Assembly (NCBI RefSeq): GCF_009193325.2
Contig: NZ_CP059856.1
Location: 4,278,001 to 4,342,000 of the forward strand
Source: Bacteroides zhangwenhongii
Lineage (GTDB): Bacteria > Bacteroidota > Bacteroidia > Bacteroidales > Bacteroidaceae
Direction of reading: 5' to 3'
Length of the DNA stretch: 64,000 nt
The stretch's first letter is position 1. The number at the start of each line of letters is the position of its first letter. Both the position numbers and the translations under genes were made by a program. This document shows, one piece after another, positions 1 to 9,415 of the stretch. The notes under the pieces are model-generated. The model was not told the DNA's origin, did no database searches, and saw only the letters and a list, made by a program, of their open reading frames with translations.

Positions 1-1
1 A

Positions 2-667
2 GGTATAATAAGCAAGCAGAATGAGAAACTTCAGTTTTATTTATTACTAATTACGTTATTGTCATTCCTGTTGGGAGTAACATTGATGTATGTTTATCGT
101 CAAATGATGAACCTGAAGGTGGCTAAAGAAAAACAACAAAGTTTAAACAAGGACCTAACAGTTGCCAATAACAATTTTAAAAAAGCCAATTTGGAACTTT
201 TAGACAGCAATAATATTAAAGAAGTATATATCTCCCGATTTTTTAAGTTATGTTCTACTTATGTAGACCGTATGCACAATTTTCGTAAACAAGTCAATAA
301 AAAGTTGCTTAAGAAAGAGTATTCTGACTTGATGAAAATGACCTCATGTGCCAGCGATCTACTTGTCACGGAGCAGCAAGAACTATACGAGCATTTTGAC
401 TCAGCATTTCTACATATATTTCCCAATTTTGTAACCTCTGTAAATGATTTACTTCTTCCCGATGAACAATTTATACTGAAAGAAGGAGAACTACTAAATA
501 CAGAACTTCGTATCTGTGCTTTAATTCGCTTGGGTTTTGTAAAGAGCGCTCAGATTGCTGAATTATTACATTATTCTCCAACTACCATCTACAATTACCG
601 AACACGTCTACGTGAAAAAGCACTATCACGTGATGTCTTCGAAGAAAAAGTGATGCAAATACAATAA
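2..667 (+). CDS. DUF6377-type membrane regulator, 3' part only
   Basis: The frame is open from base 2, so the gene begins upstream of the window and only the C-terminal part (about 221 codons) is visible. A hydrophobic membrane segment (FYLLLITLLSFLLGVTLMYV) is followed by a lysine-rich coiled-coil stretch and a C-terminal helix-turn-helix region (around RICALIRLGFVKSAQIAELL, then TIYNYRTRLREKA). This order, membrane helix then coiled coil then LuxR/sigma-like HTH, is that of Bacteroides DUF6377 regulators, whose missing N-terminal half normally carries periplasmic TPR repeats. It lies about 270 bp upstream of, and co-oriented with, the SusC/SusD locus, so it is probably the local PUL regulator. 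The family call is from pattern memory and the regulatory link is inference. Confidence 0.75.
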   Translation, partial: GIISKQNEKLQFYLLLITLLSFLLGVTLMYVYRQMMNLKVAKEKQQSLNKDLTVANNNFKKANLELLDSNNIKEVYISRFFKLCSTYVDRMHNFRKQVNKKLLKKEYSDLMKMTSCASDLLVTEQQELYEHFDSAFLHIFPNFVTSVNDLLLPDEQFILKEGELLNTELRICALIRLGFVKSAQIAELLHYSPTTIYNYRTRLREKALSRDVFEEKVMQIQ

Positions 668-883
668 CAATAGCATTACAAAGTAATTACAAGAAGTATC
701 ATAGAGATTTTCTGCTAGAAAAATACTCTACCATCTACGGTTATATATTCTACTTTCTTAGTCTATGTGATGTGTACTAATTAGTAGATAATCAGTGTTT
801 TATGTGTAAGGTGATGTTTTGAAATCTACTTCTTTCAATTTCACCGATTTAACGCTTTCTCTTTATTATTAATTTTATCACCG

Positions 884-902
884 CAAATGAAAATATCATT
901 TG
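884..902. promoter_or_regulatory. 7-bp inverted repeat upstream of PUL (possible operator)
   Basis: CAAATGA and TCATTTG form a perfect 7-bp inverted repeat around a 5-bp spacer, ending 33 bp before the first PUL start codon. It could be a binding site for the adjacent regulator. No clear TAnnTTTG promoter was found between 668 and 935, and nothing else was recognised in that 268-bp gap. Confidence 0.3.
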
Positions 903-935
903 TATTGTAATTGTTAATCATAAAATATAACGCTA

Positions 936-2108
936 ATGAAGAAAAATTATTTGCTTTCCTTGTCCCATAGCAAAGGGATAACTATTAAAATGTTGGCGAT
1001 GAACTGTTGTTGGATATTGCTATTATATATAGGTAGTATCTTTACAGCATGTTCAGACGAAGACTCAGTAAAAAAGAATCCGTATCTTTCCACATGTACG
1101 AGAGCCATGTTGAAGGAAGTAGTAGAAGTAAGGTTTCTGAATCTTGATAAGAAGATCAATATTCATATTGATTTCGGAGATGGAACTATAAAAGAAGGTA
1201 TGTCTACTGATGTGATAACACATAAATATACCCAGAGCGGAGATTATACGATGAATATTACGGCTGGAGAGCATAAAATCCAAAAGCGGATAAGGATTTA
1301 TAACTTGTTGGCTTTAACCGAAGCGATGAAACAGTTTAAAGATCCTAATTATAAAAAAGTATGGGCTATGACTCATCGGGCACATACAACCGATTTAACT
1401 ATTCCCGAGAACTCGATTTCTTCTGTATCAGCGGCTATCAAGTCAGGTGCGGAAATCATAGAATGTGATACTCATGTAACTAAAGATGGCGTGGTTGTTG
1501 TATGCCATGATCAGACAATTAATGCGACCACTAATGGCAGTGGTGATATTACAAAGATGACTTTCGAAGAAATTCAGAAATATTACCTAAAAGATAGAAA
1601 TGGAAATTTGACAGATGAAAAAATTCCAACTCTAGAAGCCTTCTTGAAAGCCGGTCGAGGGAAAATATATTTCAATCTGGATTATTCACCCCGTACTGCA
1701 TCTACTAAACAAGTTTTTGATATCGTCAAAAAAATGGAAATGATGGAATCTGTATTCTTTTACTGCAATAGTGAACAGAAAGTAAAAGAAGTGTTGGATC
1801 TGGATAAGGATGCACATGCATATCCATGGGTCGGTGCACACAAAGCCTTGGTTGGTTTACCGGGGGCCTACTTTATTCAAGGCAGTTATATGACAAATGG
1901 CAAGAGTACTGATATGTCCAAGGGCATAGCAGATGGTATGATTGTTTCCATTGGTATGCTTGCCTGGACAGGTAGCGATGTTTCTGAATATGAACTGAAT
2001 GAAGAATATTTAGATGATTTGCTCACCATTTTCCCAGACGTAAAAATGATTATGACAGATGTTCCCAAGGAACTTATTAAAGCTTTGAAACAACGAGGAA
2101 AACGTTAA
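936..2108 (+). CDS. PKD-domain glycerophosphodiester phosphodiesterase lipoprotein
   Basis: A predicted surface or periplasmic lipoprotein (390 aa). The lipobox FTACS puts the lipidated cysteine at residue 39. The n-region is long, so Met19 (base 990) is an alternative start. Residues about 60-125 form a PKD-like beta-sandwich (DFGDGT near 80, HKYTQSGDY near 96). Residues about 145-388 are a GDPD TIM barrel: His147-Arg148, Glu158 (PENS), Glu176/Asp178 (IIECD) and His191-Asp192 fit the family's metal-binding and acid/base residues. The usual HRG reads HRA here. GDPDs hydrolyse phosphodiesters such as glycerophosphodiesters to sn-glycerol-3-phosphate and an alcohol. It lies directly upstream of susC and is co-oriented with the locus. 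Substrate is unknown. Confidence 0.85.
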   Translation: MKKNYLLSLSHSKGITIKMLAMNCCWILLLYIGSIFTACSDEDSVKKNPYLSTCTRAMLKEVVEVRFLNLDKKINIHIDFGDGTIKEGMSTDVITHKYTQSGDYTMNITAGEHKIQKRIRIYNLLALTEAMKQFKDPNYKKVWAMTHRAHTTDLTIPENSISSVSAAIKSGAEIIECDTHVTKDGVVVVCHDQTINATTNGSGDITKMTFEEIQKYYLKDRNGNLTDEKIPTLEAFLKAGRGKIYFNLDYSPRTASTKQVFDIVKKMEMMESVFFYCNSEQKVKEVLDLDKDAHAYPWVGAHKALVGLPGAYFIQGSYMTNGKSTDMSKGIADGMIVSIGMLAWTGSDVSEYELNEEYLDDLLTIFPDVKMIMTDVPKELIKALKQRGKR

Positions 2109-2138
2109 CCCTATGTCTTATACTAAATAATAACATTT

Positions 2139-5135
2139 ATGATCAATAAATTACACAACCTATATTGTTGCATATTAGCTCTAATGATTACATTTTGGAG
2201 TGGAACAGATATTTATGCAACAACCATAAAAATGCAACAAGACCAGAAAGTAAAAGGAATTATTGTAGATGAAAAAGGCGAGGTCATAATAGGTGCCACA
2301 ATTCAAGTAATTGATTCACACGAAAGAACCGTAACAAATATGGATGGTGAGTTCACTATTGCAGTACCACAGAATAGTTACCTTACAGTTTCATACATTG
2401 GTTATGAGACTCAAAAAATAGCAATAGGAAAACAAAAGCTGTTACGTATTGTCCTAAAGGAAGAAAACACACTCTTAAACGAAGTAGTAGTTGTCGGTTA
2501 TGGAACAATGAAGCGCAAAGAAATGACTTCTGCTATTTCACACGTCAGTGCCAAAGATTTAAATCAAATTTCAAGCTTAGATGCATCAATGCTATTACAA
2601 GGAAAAGTCTCCAGTGTATCTGTATCCAACACAGCCTTAGCAAACCCTAACAGTACGGGCAGTATTCAAATACGTGGTATATCATCACGCAATGCAAGTC
2701 TCAGTCCACTCATTGTTATTGATGGCATACCTGGAGGTGACCTAACCAATATTAATCCTGCAGATATTGAATCGATTGATGTGCTGAAAGATGGAGCAGC
2801 ATCAGCTATCTATGGTACTCGTGGTAGCAATGGGGTTATTTTGGTCAATCTTAAGAAAGGTAGTAAAGATGGACAAATTCATACTACATATAGTACATCT
2901 GTTACCTTCAATAAAGTGAAAAATGAGTTAGATATCATGAATGCAGAACAATATCGGGCATATTGTATACCATCCAACCCTCTGAATGATTTAGGTTCTA
3001 GTACAGACTGGTTCGATGAAATCACTCGTCTAGGAGTCACACACATGCATACATTAACATTATCTGGAGGTACTGCCCGTACAAACTACCGTTTGACGGT
3101 CGATTACCGGAATGCGGAAGGAGTGGACCTTCGTTCTGACCGCCGAGAATATGGGGCACGTGCAAGCATAAATCATACAACGAAAGATGGACTTTTTACA
3201 TTTTCAGCCAATATTAGTCCTCGTGATATCAAACGTCAAGTCGCAGCTAATGTTTTTACAGGTGCTATCCAAAATAATCCAACAGTACCTGTTTACGATC
3301 CAAAAGAAAAAAATGGGTATTATCGCTTTCCTTCAGGTAGTGGGTTATATAACATTGTCGAGCGACTCACAGAAGAACAGGATGATACAGAAATTGACAT
3401 TCTAGAATGGAATGCTTCTGCAGGTGTCAATTTACTTCCGCTATTTAATCCGCAAAACCCTAATATGGTACTGAAGTCTCAAATAACAGTATCGCAATAT
3501 AAGGTAGACAAATTAATTGGTACATTTACACCTTCTACTTATGGTCCAAATGTGAATGCAGGAATAGATGGCAAGGCGAAACGTTCTTTTGCTAAAAGTT
3601 CAGACACAAACCTTGAATGGATAACGAATTTCTCAACTCGGATAAAAAATCATCAGATTCGTGCGATGTTAGGATATAGCTATATGTACGGTGTCAGTCA
3701 AGGGTTTGATGCTGAAAATTGGAACTTTGATTCGGATGCTTTAGGATACAATAATTTAGGAGCGGGTTTATACGCCTCTATAGAAGGGAAAACAATGATG
3801 GGATCATCTAAAAGTGACCATAAGCTAATATCTTTTTTCGGACGTGTCAACTACGATTGGAAAGAACGATATATGCTAACTTTTTCTTTACGTCATGAGG
3901 GCTCTTCCCGTTTTGGGAAAAATCATAAATGGGGAAATTTTCCGGCATTCTCGCTAGGTTGGCGTATTTCAGATGAAAAGTTCATGGACTCAATCTCTTG
4001 GATTGACGATCTAAAAATACGCTATGACTATGGTATGACCGGCAATCAGGAAATAGGCAATTACAAATCATTAGCAACCTATCAAGCTTTTGGCTGGTAT
4101 CAATATAATGGAAATAGTTTCCACGTATGGGGACCAAGTAAGAACGTTAATTCTGAACTTAGATGGGAGCAGGGACGCAATCAAAATATAGGATTAGATT
4201 TTTCATTGTTTAAGAACAGAATCAGTGGTTCACTGAACTATTATATTCGTAAGCAAGAAGATTTGCTAGGGAACTACAATGTTCCTACACCTCCTAACTT
4301 GTATAGTACTATTTATGCTAATGTAGGAACATTGCGCAATACAGGGTTTGAATTCGATATCACAGCCAATCTTATTAGAATGAAGGACTTTACATGGAAT
4401 ATGACTGTGGTTGGTGCAACGAACAATAACAAGTTTGTTAGTTTCTCCAATGATATTTACAAAGGGCAGAGCTATTATTCAACCTGTGAGATGGCAAACC
4501 CCAATAATCCAGGATATCTGCAGCGAATTGAAGAAGGGCAACGGATAGGCAACTATTTTACTTACCGTTATGCTGGCGTAGATAAAGAAGGAGATTGGAT
4601 GGTGTACAACAAGGATGGCAAAGCTATTTCAATTGCAGAGGCAACTGAAGATGATAAAAGTATCACAGGTAATGGCCTACCTAAATTTACAGGTTCAATG
4701 ACTCACAACTTCGTTTATAAAAACTTTGATTTGACCATTGCTTTGCGCGGAGCATGTGGGTTTGACATTTTTAATGTACATGATTTTTATTATGGATTGC
4801 AAAGTGGAACAACCAATTTGCTGACTACAGCTTTTTCAAAAAATGCACATATTAAAAAAGGAATTAATATATTGAGCGACTATTTTATTGAGCCGGGAGA
4901 TTATCTAAAAATTGATAATATTACATTAGGATACACGCTCGACATAAAGAAAAAGTACATAGATAGAATTCGTATCTTTGGTACTGCTAACAATCTGTAC
5001 ACATTTACAAAATTCTCTGGTGTAGATCCCTCAACCTATCAGATAAATGGTTTAACCCCTGGAACATTTGGGGGTAACGCAAACTATTATCCATCCGCTT
5101 TTCAATTCATTTTAGGTTTACAAGTTAACTTTTAA
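2139..5135 (+). CDS. SusC-family TonB-dependent outer-membrane transporter
   Basis: 998 aa. A signal peptide (about residues 1-28) is followed by a carboxypeptidase-regulatory-like domain (about 38-107, VKGIIVDEKGEVIIGATIQV) and a linker, NEVVVVGYGTMKRKE (114-128), typical of SusC proteins. A plug domain follows (to about 240, with IQIRGISSRN and the DGAASAIYGTRGSNGV region), then a long beta-barrel ending in a terminal Phe (LQVNF). It imports oligosaccharides across the outer membrane using TonB energy, with the SusD partner encoded 12 bp downstream acting as lid. The start at 2139 follows GDPD by 30 bp, so the two are probably co-transcribed. The ligand cannot be read from the sequence; neighbouring enzymes suggest a phosphorylated, HexNAc-containing glycan. 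Confidence 0.95.
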   Translation: MINKLHNLYCCILALMITFWSGTDIYATTIKMQQDQKVKGIIVDEKGEVIIGATIQVIDSHERTVTNMDGEFTIAVPQNSYLTVSYIGYETQKIAIGKQKLLRIVLKEENTLLNEVVVVGYGTMKRKEMTSAISHVSAKDLNQISSLDASMLLQGKVSSVSVSNTALANPNSTGSIQIRGISSRNASLSPLIVIDGIPGGDLTNINPADIESIDVLKDGAASAIYGTRGSNGVILVNLKKGSKDGQIHTTYSTSVTFNKVKNELDIMNAEQYRAYCIPSNPLNDLGSSTDWFDEITRLGVTHMHTLTLSGGTARTNYRLTVDYRNAEGVDLRSDRREYGARASINHTTKDGLFTFSANISPRDIKRQVAANVFTGAIQNNPTVPVYDPKEKNGYYRFPSGSGLYNIVERLTEEQDDTEIDILEWNASAGVNLLPLFNPQNPNMVLKSQITVSQYKVDKLIGTFTPSTYGPNVNAGIDGKAKRSFAKSSDTNLEWITNFSTRIKNHQIRAMLGYSYMYGVSQGFDAENWNFDSDALGYNNLGAGLYASIEGKTMMGSSKSDHKLISFFGRVNYDWKERYMLTFSLRHEGSSRFGKNHKWGNFPAFSLGWRISDEKFMDSISWIDDLKIRYDYGMTGNQEIGNYKSLATYQAFGWYQYNGNSFHVWGPSKNVNSELRWEQGRNQNIGLDFSLFKNRISGSLNYYIRKQEDLLGNYNVPTPPNLYSTIYANVGTLRNTGFEFDITANLIRMKDFTWNMTVVGATNNNKFVSFSNDIYKGQSYYSTCEMANPNNPGYLQRIEEGQRIGNYFTYRYAGVDKEGDWMVYNKDGKAISIAEATEDDKSITGNGLPKFTGSMTHNFVYKNFDLTIALRGACGFDIFNVHDFYYGLQSGTTNLLTTAFSKNAHIKKGINILSDYFIEPGDYLKIDNITLGYTLDIKKKYIDRIRIFGTANNLYTFTKFSGVDPSTYQINGLTPGTFGGNANYYPSAFQFILGLQVNF

Positions 5136-5147
5136 GATAAGAATAGT

Positions 5148-6920
5148 ATGAGAAAAATAAAAGATATCATTAAATTAGGACTTATAGCTATTGCAGTATA
5201 CAGTTTCTCATCGTGTACGGATTTGGATGAAGCAGTATATAGTTCTGTAATGTCTGATAATTATTATAGAACAAAACAAGATATTATCAATGCTGTATTT
5301 CGCCCATTTGAAGGAATTTATTCCACTGTAAATCAGGCGAATTGGAGTGAAGAGTGCTGTGCTGACCAATTAATAACTCCTAGCCGTGGAACATGGTGGG
5401 TTGATGGTGGTGTGTGGGCTAAGTTTCATCGTCATCAGTATGATGATTTAGTTGAAGAACGCTGGAATCAAGAATGGAATAGTATTTATTTAACGATTGC
5501 TCAAGCCAATGTTATTTTAGATGACTTAAATCGTTTATCTCCAGACCACTTTGGATTCACGGGTGAAGAATGGGACGGCTTCAAAGGGCAATTGCGTTGT
5601 ATCCGTGCTTATCAATACTTACGTTTGCTCAATGTCTATCGTTATGCCGTACTTTGTACATCTTCCGATCAAGCCATAAATAAATTACCTGAAAATCAGA
5701 AACAGGTTGAACCGAAAATTTTGTTCAATTTTATAGAAAAGGAATTGACTGATTGTTTGTCTAGTTTACCTACCAAAAATGGTCAATCAGGCAATGGGAT
5801 ACAACAGGGACAATGTACTAAAGCATTTGCTGCAGGACTGTTGGTACGTTTGTACTTAAATGCAGAAAAATGGATTGGTGAAGCAAAGTGGAATGCTTGT
5901 GAAGAGATGTGTGCTCGCATTACAAAAGGAGATTTTGGATATTATGCAGTTGCTCAAAATTGGTATGAAGCTTTCGATTGGAACAATGATACATCCAATG
6001 AAGTAATATTTGCATTTCCCTCTTCGTATGGAATGAATCATTGGCATATGCTTCAGAACCACCGTACAGTATATGGACGTAGTATGCCCTATGGATCTGC
6101 CAACTATTTGGATATTGAAGGAGATGGTGAGCGAAATCCACAGTTTGCTCTTTCTCCAAGTTATGACAATCAAAATCCACCTCAATTATTTACTTATGAG
6201 TTAGGTATGGTAACGCAAAAATTCTTGAAATATCCAGGAGATGTACGTTACAAACAATACAAAAATACAAGCAATAAATCACGCGAAGGAATGTTTTTTT
6301 TGGAAGGCAGAGTGCCCAATGCACGAATGAATGGCGGATATGCCTATGATCCCTTCAATCAATACGTTATTTATTTAAGAGATCAAGTAGGGCGTTTTGA
6401 AGGAAAAGCTCCGGAGGGAATTATATCCAATCTCAATTATGCAGAGTCCAAATATGAGAATGGAGACTTTAACTCAGGACTCTATTGTGTGAAATATCCA
6501 TTTTATTCATTTACTGGTGGATATTTTGCTGAGTCGGATTATACCATTATGCGTTTGCCCGAAATCATATATTCCCAAGCAGAATGTTTAATTCGTTTAA
6601 ACAGGGTAGATGAAGCAGGAAAATTGTTGAACAGTGTTCGTAAACGTAATTATGAAGTTTTCAGTGCAGACATTGCTTATAAGCCTGAAGGCAATGTAAA
6701 AATTGACCTAAAAGAAATGTTGGATGAATGGGGGCGTGAATTCTTAAATGAAACTCGTCGTCGCACAGATCTCATACGTTTTGGACGTTTTCAAGAAGAA
6801 TGGTGGGATAAGCCTAAAGATAAAGATGACCATTATGAATTATTTCCCATTCCTCAGAAAGTTTTGGAGCAGAATAAATATTTGAAACAAAATCCGGGCT
6901 ATCCAGATATCATTCGTTGA
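5148..6920 (+). CDS. SusD-family surface glycan-binding lipoprotein
   Basis: 590 aa. The signal peptide ends at a lipobox with Cys23 (SFSSCTDLDE), followed by the acidic stretch usual for Bacteroides surface-exported lipoproteins. The body has SusD/RagB features: an N-terminal TPR-like helical core (QANVILDDLNRL, then LRCIRAYQYLRLLNVYRYA) and the C-terminal motif with RLPEIIYSQAECLIRL, then EWGREFLNETRRRTDLIRFG and FPIPQKVLEQN. SusD proteins cap the cognate SusC barrel and bind glycan at the cell surface. The gene is 12 bp behind susC. Aromatic-rich segments are abundant, as expected for a binding protein, but no ligand can be assigned. Confidence 0.95.
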   Translation: MRKIKDIIKLGLIAIAVYSFSSCTDLDEAVYSSVMSDNYYRTKQDIINAVFRPFEGIYSTVNQANWSEECCADQLITPSRGTWWVDGGVWAKFHRHQYDDLVEERWNQEWNSIYLTIAQANVILDDLNRLSPDHFGFTGEEWDGFKGQLRCIRAYQYLRLLNVYRYAVLCTSSDQAINKLPENQKQVEPKILFNFIEKELTDCLSSLPTKNGQSGNGIQQGQCTKAFAAGLLVRLYLNAEKWIGEAKWNACEEMCARITKGDFGYYAVAQNWYEAFDWNNDTSNEVIFAFPSSYGMNHWHMLQNHRTVYGRSMPYGSANYLDIEGDGERNPQFALSPSYDNQNPPQLFTYELGMVTQKFLKYPGDVRYKQYKNTSNKSREGMFFLEGRVPNARMNGGYAYDPFNQYVIYLRDQVGRFEGKAPEGIISNLNYAESKYENGDFNSGLYCVKYPFYSFTGGYFAESDYTIMRLPEIIYSQAECLIRLNRVDEAGKLLNSVRKRNYEVFSADIAYKPEGNVKIDLKEMLDEWGREFLNETRRRTDLIRFGRFQEEWWDKPKDKDDHYELFPIPQKVLEQNKYLKQNPGYPDIIR

Positions 6921-6961
6921 CAAAAGAAAATAAACAGTTGAACTTTAAAAAAGAAGATGCA

Positions 6962-8407
6962 ATGAAAAAAATATTATTTATACTCTCATATTTGACAATG
7001 ATAGCTTGTGCCTTGTTTATGAATCAGGCTTGCCAAGAGAACTATGAAATGGTAGACCCTCCATTGGTAACAGGAACAGATGATTTGGATGAGGAAGTGA
7101 TTATGCCAGAAGATCTGGAGTGCTATTATGTTTCTCCAACAGGAAAAGGGAGTCTTGATGGCAGTTCATGGGACAATGCAATGAGTGCAGATTATTTCTG
7201 TAACTTGCTAAGTGCAAACAGCGACGCAGATATCACAATTGAAAATGCAGAAAGACTGGATGGAAAGAACATCTATTTGGCTGCAGGTGAATATAAGTTA
7301 GTAAAAAACGATGCTGGAATAAGAATGGATTACACTAGTTACAACAGCTCTGTAGATATTTATATAGAAGGCGGCTATGATCCAGAGAGCACTGGTGGCG
7401 ATTTAAGCAAAAGGGATACCAAACGTTTTATCACATCATTGATACGAAATACGGATAGCAATGCAGGCAAAACTACCAATTCAGTTTTTCAATTGGGCAA
7501 TCAAATGAACTTATACTTCAATGGTTGTGTGTTCGATGGAAAATATGACAAGGAAACAGATGGAGCTGTGAGAGCATTTTACTCTAATGGAATCAGCTCA
7601 TTATACCTAACAGATTGTGTAATTAAAAATTTTAATGTAAAAAAGGCAACGCCCCCTCGTGGTGGTGCCATCTTTATCAATCAAGGTAATGTGTTTATGA
7701 ATAATGTAGAAATACATGATAACATTGCAGGAGATCGTGGTGGTGCCTTGATAGTAGCAAATGGTAACTGTCAATTATTTATGAATACATGTACCTTATA
7801 TGAGAACTATGTCACAGGACAATGGAGTACAGCGATTCATACAGGCGGCAAGGCTATTATGTGTATGAATAATACAACCATCTGGGGAGCGGCTGGTAAT
7901 GACGACAGAAACATTGTTGTTAATGGGGACGGTTATTTTTTATTTGCGAATACAACTATTATAGGTAACGAAAAAAATAATTATGGTGTACTTAGAAGTC
8001 CTAGTTATTCTGCAGTTTTAGTAAATTCTCTATTTAGCAAAGGGAAAGGAACTCGAACAATTTACCTCGATAAGTCTTCCTATCTTTCCAAAGGCTACAA
8101 TGTCTACCAAGCAGCTGATCAAGGCTGGGGAGCTACAGAGAAAGACACTGATTATAGCGATGTCCAAATGCCGGAGCCAGAACTTACAGATGGCGTTTAC
8201 CAATGGAATGTATCAGAAGAAAAAATTAAAAATTTTGCCACTACACGAGAAGTAATAGACGTTGTAAGAGATTTCAAAGTAGATGATAAGGCAATAGGAG
8301 TTAGTTTTTTGGAATGGTGCGGTGAATCAGCGTTCAGCATTGATGGGCGTGGCAAATCCCGTAATGTAGAGAAAATGCAGGCAGGCGCATACGATGCCGG
8401 GCTATAG
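6962..8407 (+). CDS. Beta-helix surface lipoprotein (SGBP-like position)
   Basis: 481 aa from ATG 6962. An in-frame TTG at 6917, overlapping the susD end, is less likely because 6962 has an AAGAAG ribosome site and starts a clean lipoprotein signal (lipobox MNQAC, Cys24). The body opens with CYYVSPTGKGSLDGSSWDNA, a signature of right-handed parallel beta-helix / polymorphic-outer-membrane-type repeats. Successive short rungs follow, such as YFNGCVFDG, LYLTDCVIKNF, VFMNNVEIHDN and LFMNTCTLYEN. By position after susCD it would be the surface glycan-binding protein. Some beta-helix proteins are polysaccharide lyases, and no catalytic set could be recognised here. A terminator-like hairpin follows it. 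Confidence 0.8.
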   Translation: MKKILFILSYLTMIACALFMNQACQENYEMVDPPLVTGTDDLDEEVIMPEDLECYYVSPTGKGSLDGSSWDNAMSADYFCNLLSANSDADITIENAERLDGKNIYLAAGEYKLVKNDAGIRMDYTSYNSSVDIYIEGGYDPESTGGDLSKRDTKRFITSLIRNTDSNAGKTTNSVFQLGNQMNLYFNGCVFDGKYDKETDGAVRAFYSNGISSLYLTDCVIKNFNVKKATPPRGGAIFINQGNVFMNNVEIHDNIAGDRGGALIVANGNCQLFMNTCTLYENYVTGQWSTAIHTGGKAIMCMNNTTIWGAAGNDDRNIVVNGDGYFLFANTTIIGNEKNNYGVLRSPSYSAVLVNSLFSKGKGTRTIYLDKSSYLSKGYNVYQAADQGWGATEKDTDYSDVQMPEPELTDGVYQWNVSEEKIKNFATTREVIDVVRDFKVDDKAIGVSFLEWCGESAFSIDGRGKSRNVEKMQAGAYDAGL

Positions 8408-8419
8408 TTAAACCAAATT

Positions 8420-8448
8420 AGGGCGTATAATTCTAAATACGCCCTTTC
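8420..8448 (+). terminator. Hairpin after the SusCD/beta-helix block
   Basis: AGGGCGTAT (8420-8428) and ATACGCCCT (8437-8445) form a perfect 9-bp stem with an 8-nt loop, followed by only two more T and CC. The short T tract suggests a partial terminator or 3'-end-stabilising hairpin inside the locus, separating transporter and binding-protein genes from the enzymes that follow. Confidence 0.6.
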
Positions 8449-8470
8449 CATCATATAATCAACAAAAATC

Positions 8471-9367
8471 ATGCAAAGAATTATTTTATCATTCATAATT
8501 ACCTTATTATCGACTCAATTTTATGCACAAAATCGAGTGAGCCAAATTCGCGAGCAATTAATGTCTCGTTCTACTAACAGTGTATTGGTTGTTGCTCACA
8601 GAGGCGATTGGCGCAATTTTCCTGAGAATTCTCTTGAAGGAATTGAAAATGCAATAAAAATGGGAGTAGATATCGTAGAATTAGATGTGCAACGAACCCA
8701 AGATGGAGTCCTTATTTTAATGCACGATGAAACTTTGAATCGTACGACAACCGGAAAGGGGAAGGTGTCAGAGGTTACAATGGATTACATATCAAACTTA
8801 TACCTTCGAAATGGCTGTGCAATTCGAACAAAACACAAAGTTCCAACTTTGGAGGAAGCATTACTGTTAACCAAGGGGAAAATTATGATAAATCTCGACA
8901 AGGCTGATCGTTACTTTGATGAAGTTTACGCTTTATTAAAAAAGACGGGAACCGTCAATCAGGTTATAATGAAAGGAGGTAAATCTGTTGAACAAGTCAA
9001 AGGACAATATGAGAAATATCTCTGTGAAATCATCTATATGCCTATTGTGAGCTTGGATAAACTTAATGCGGAACAACAAATAGAACAGTTTTGTAAGGAT
9101 ATTAATCCTGTTGCTTTCGAACTATTGTTTATAAAAGACAACAACGAATTGCCTAAAAGAATTCCTGCTATGTTGAAAGGAAAATCTTTGATTTGGTATA
9201 ATACACTATGGGACACGATGGCAGGTGGACATGATGACGACCTTTCACTATCAAATCCAGATGCAGGTTATGGATATTTGATAGATAAATTAGGAGCACG
9301 CATCATCCAAACCGACCGCCCAGCCTATTTATTACAATATCTTCGAAAAAGAAAATTACATAAGTAA
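8471..9367 (+). CDS. Secreted glycerophosphodiester phosphodiesterase
   Basis: 298 aa with a cleavable signal peptide (MQRIILSFIITLLSTQFYAQ) and no lipobox, so probably periplasmic. The GDPD barrel has canonical residues: His43-Arg44-Gly (AHRGDW), Glu52 (PENS), Glu70/Asp72 (VELDVQRTQDG) and His85-Asp86 (MHDETLNRTT). It is a second, independent GDPD in the locus. The lipoprotein at 936 could act at the surface and this one on imported material, a common division of labour in PULs. It starts just after the 8420 hairpin and 48 bp before the GH20 gene. Phosphodiester hydrolysis is family knowledge; the natural substrate is unknown. Confidence 0.9.
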   Translation: MQRIILSFIITLLSTQFYAQNRVSQIREQLMSRSTNSVLVVAHRGDWRNFPENSLEGIENAIKMGVDIVELDVQRTQDGVLILMHDETLNRTTTGKGKVSEVTMDYISNLYLRNGCAIRTKHKVPTLEEALLLTKGKIMINLDKADRYFDEVYALLKKTGTVNQVIMKGGKSVEQVKGQYEKYLCEIIYMPIVSLDKLNAEQQIEQFCKDINPVAFELLFIKDNNELPKRIPAMLKGKSLIWYNTLWDTMAGGHDDDLSLSNPDAGYGYLIDKLGARIIQTDRPAYLLQYLRKRKLHK

Positions 9368-9415
9368 TGGGCGTTGATTTGATTTATTAATAGTGAGATG
9401 AAATAAAAGAGAATT

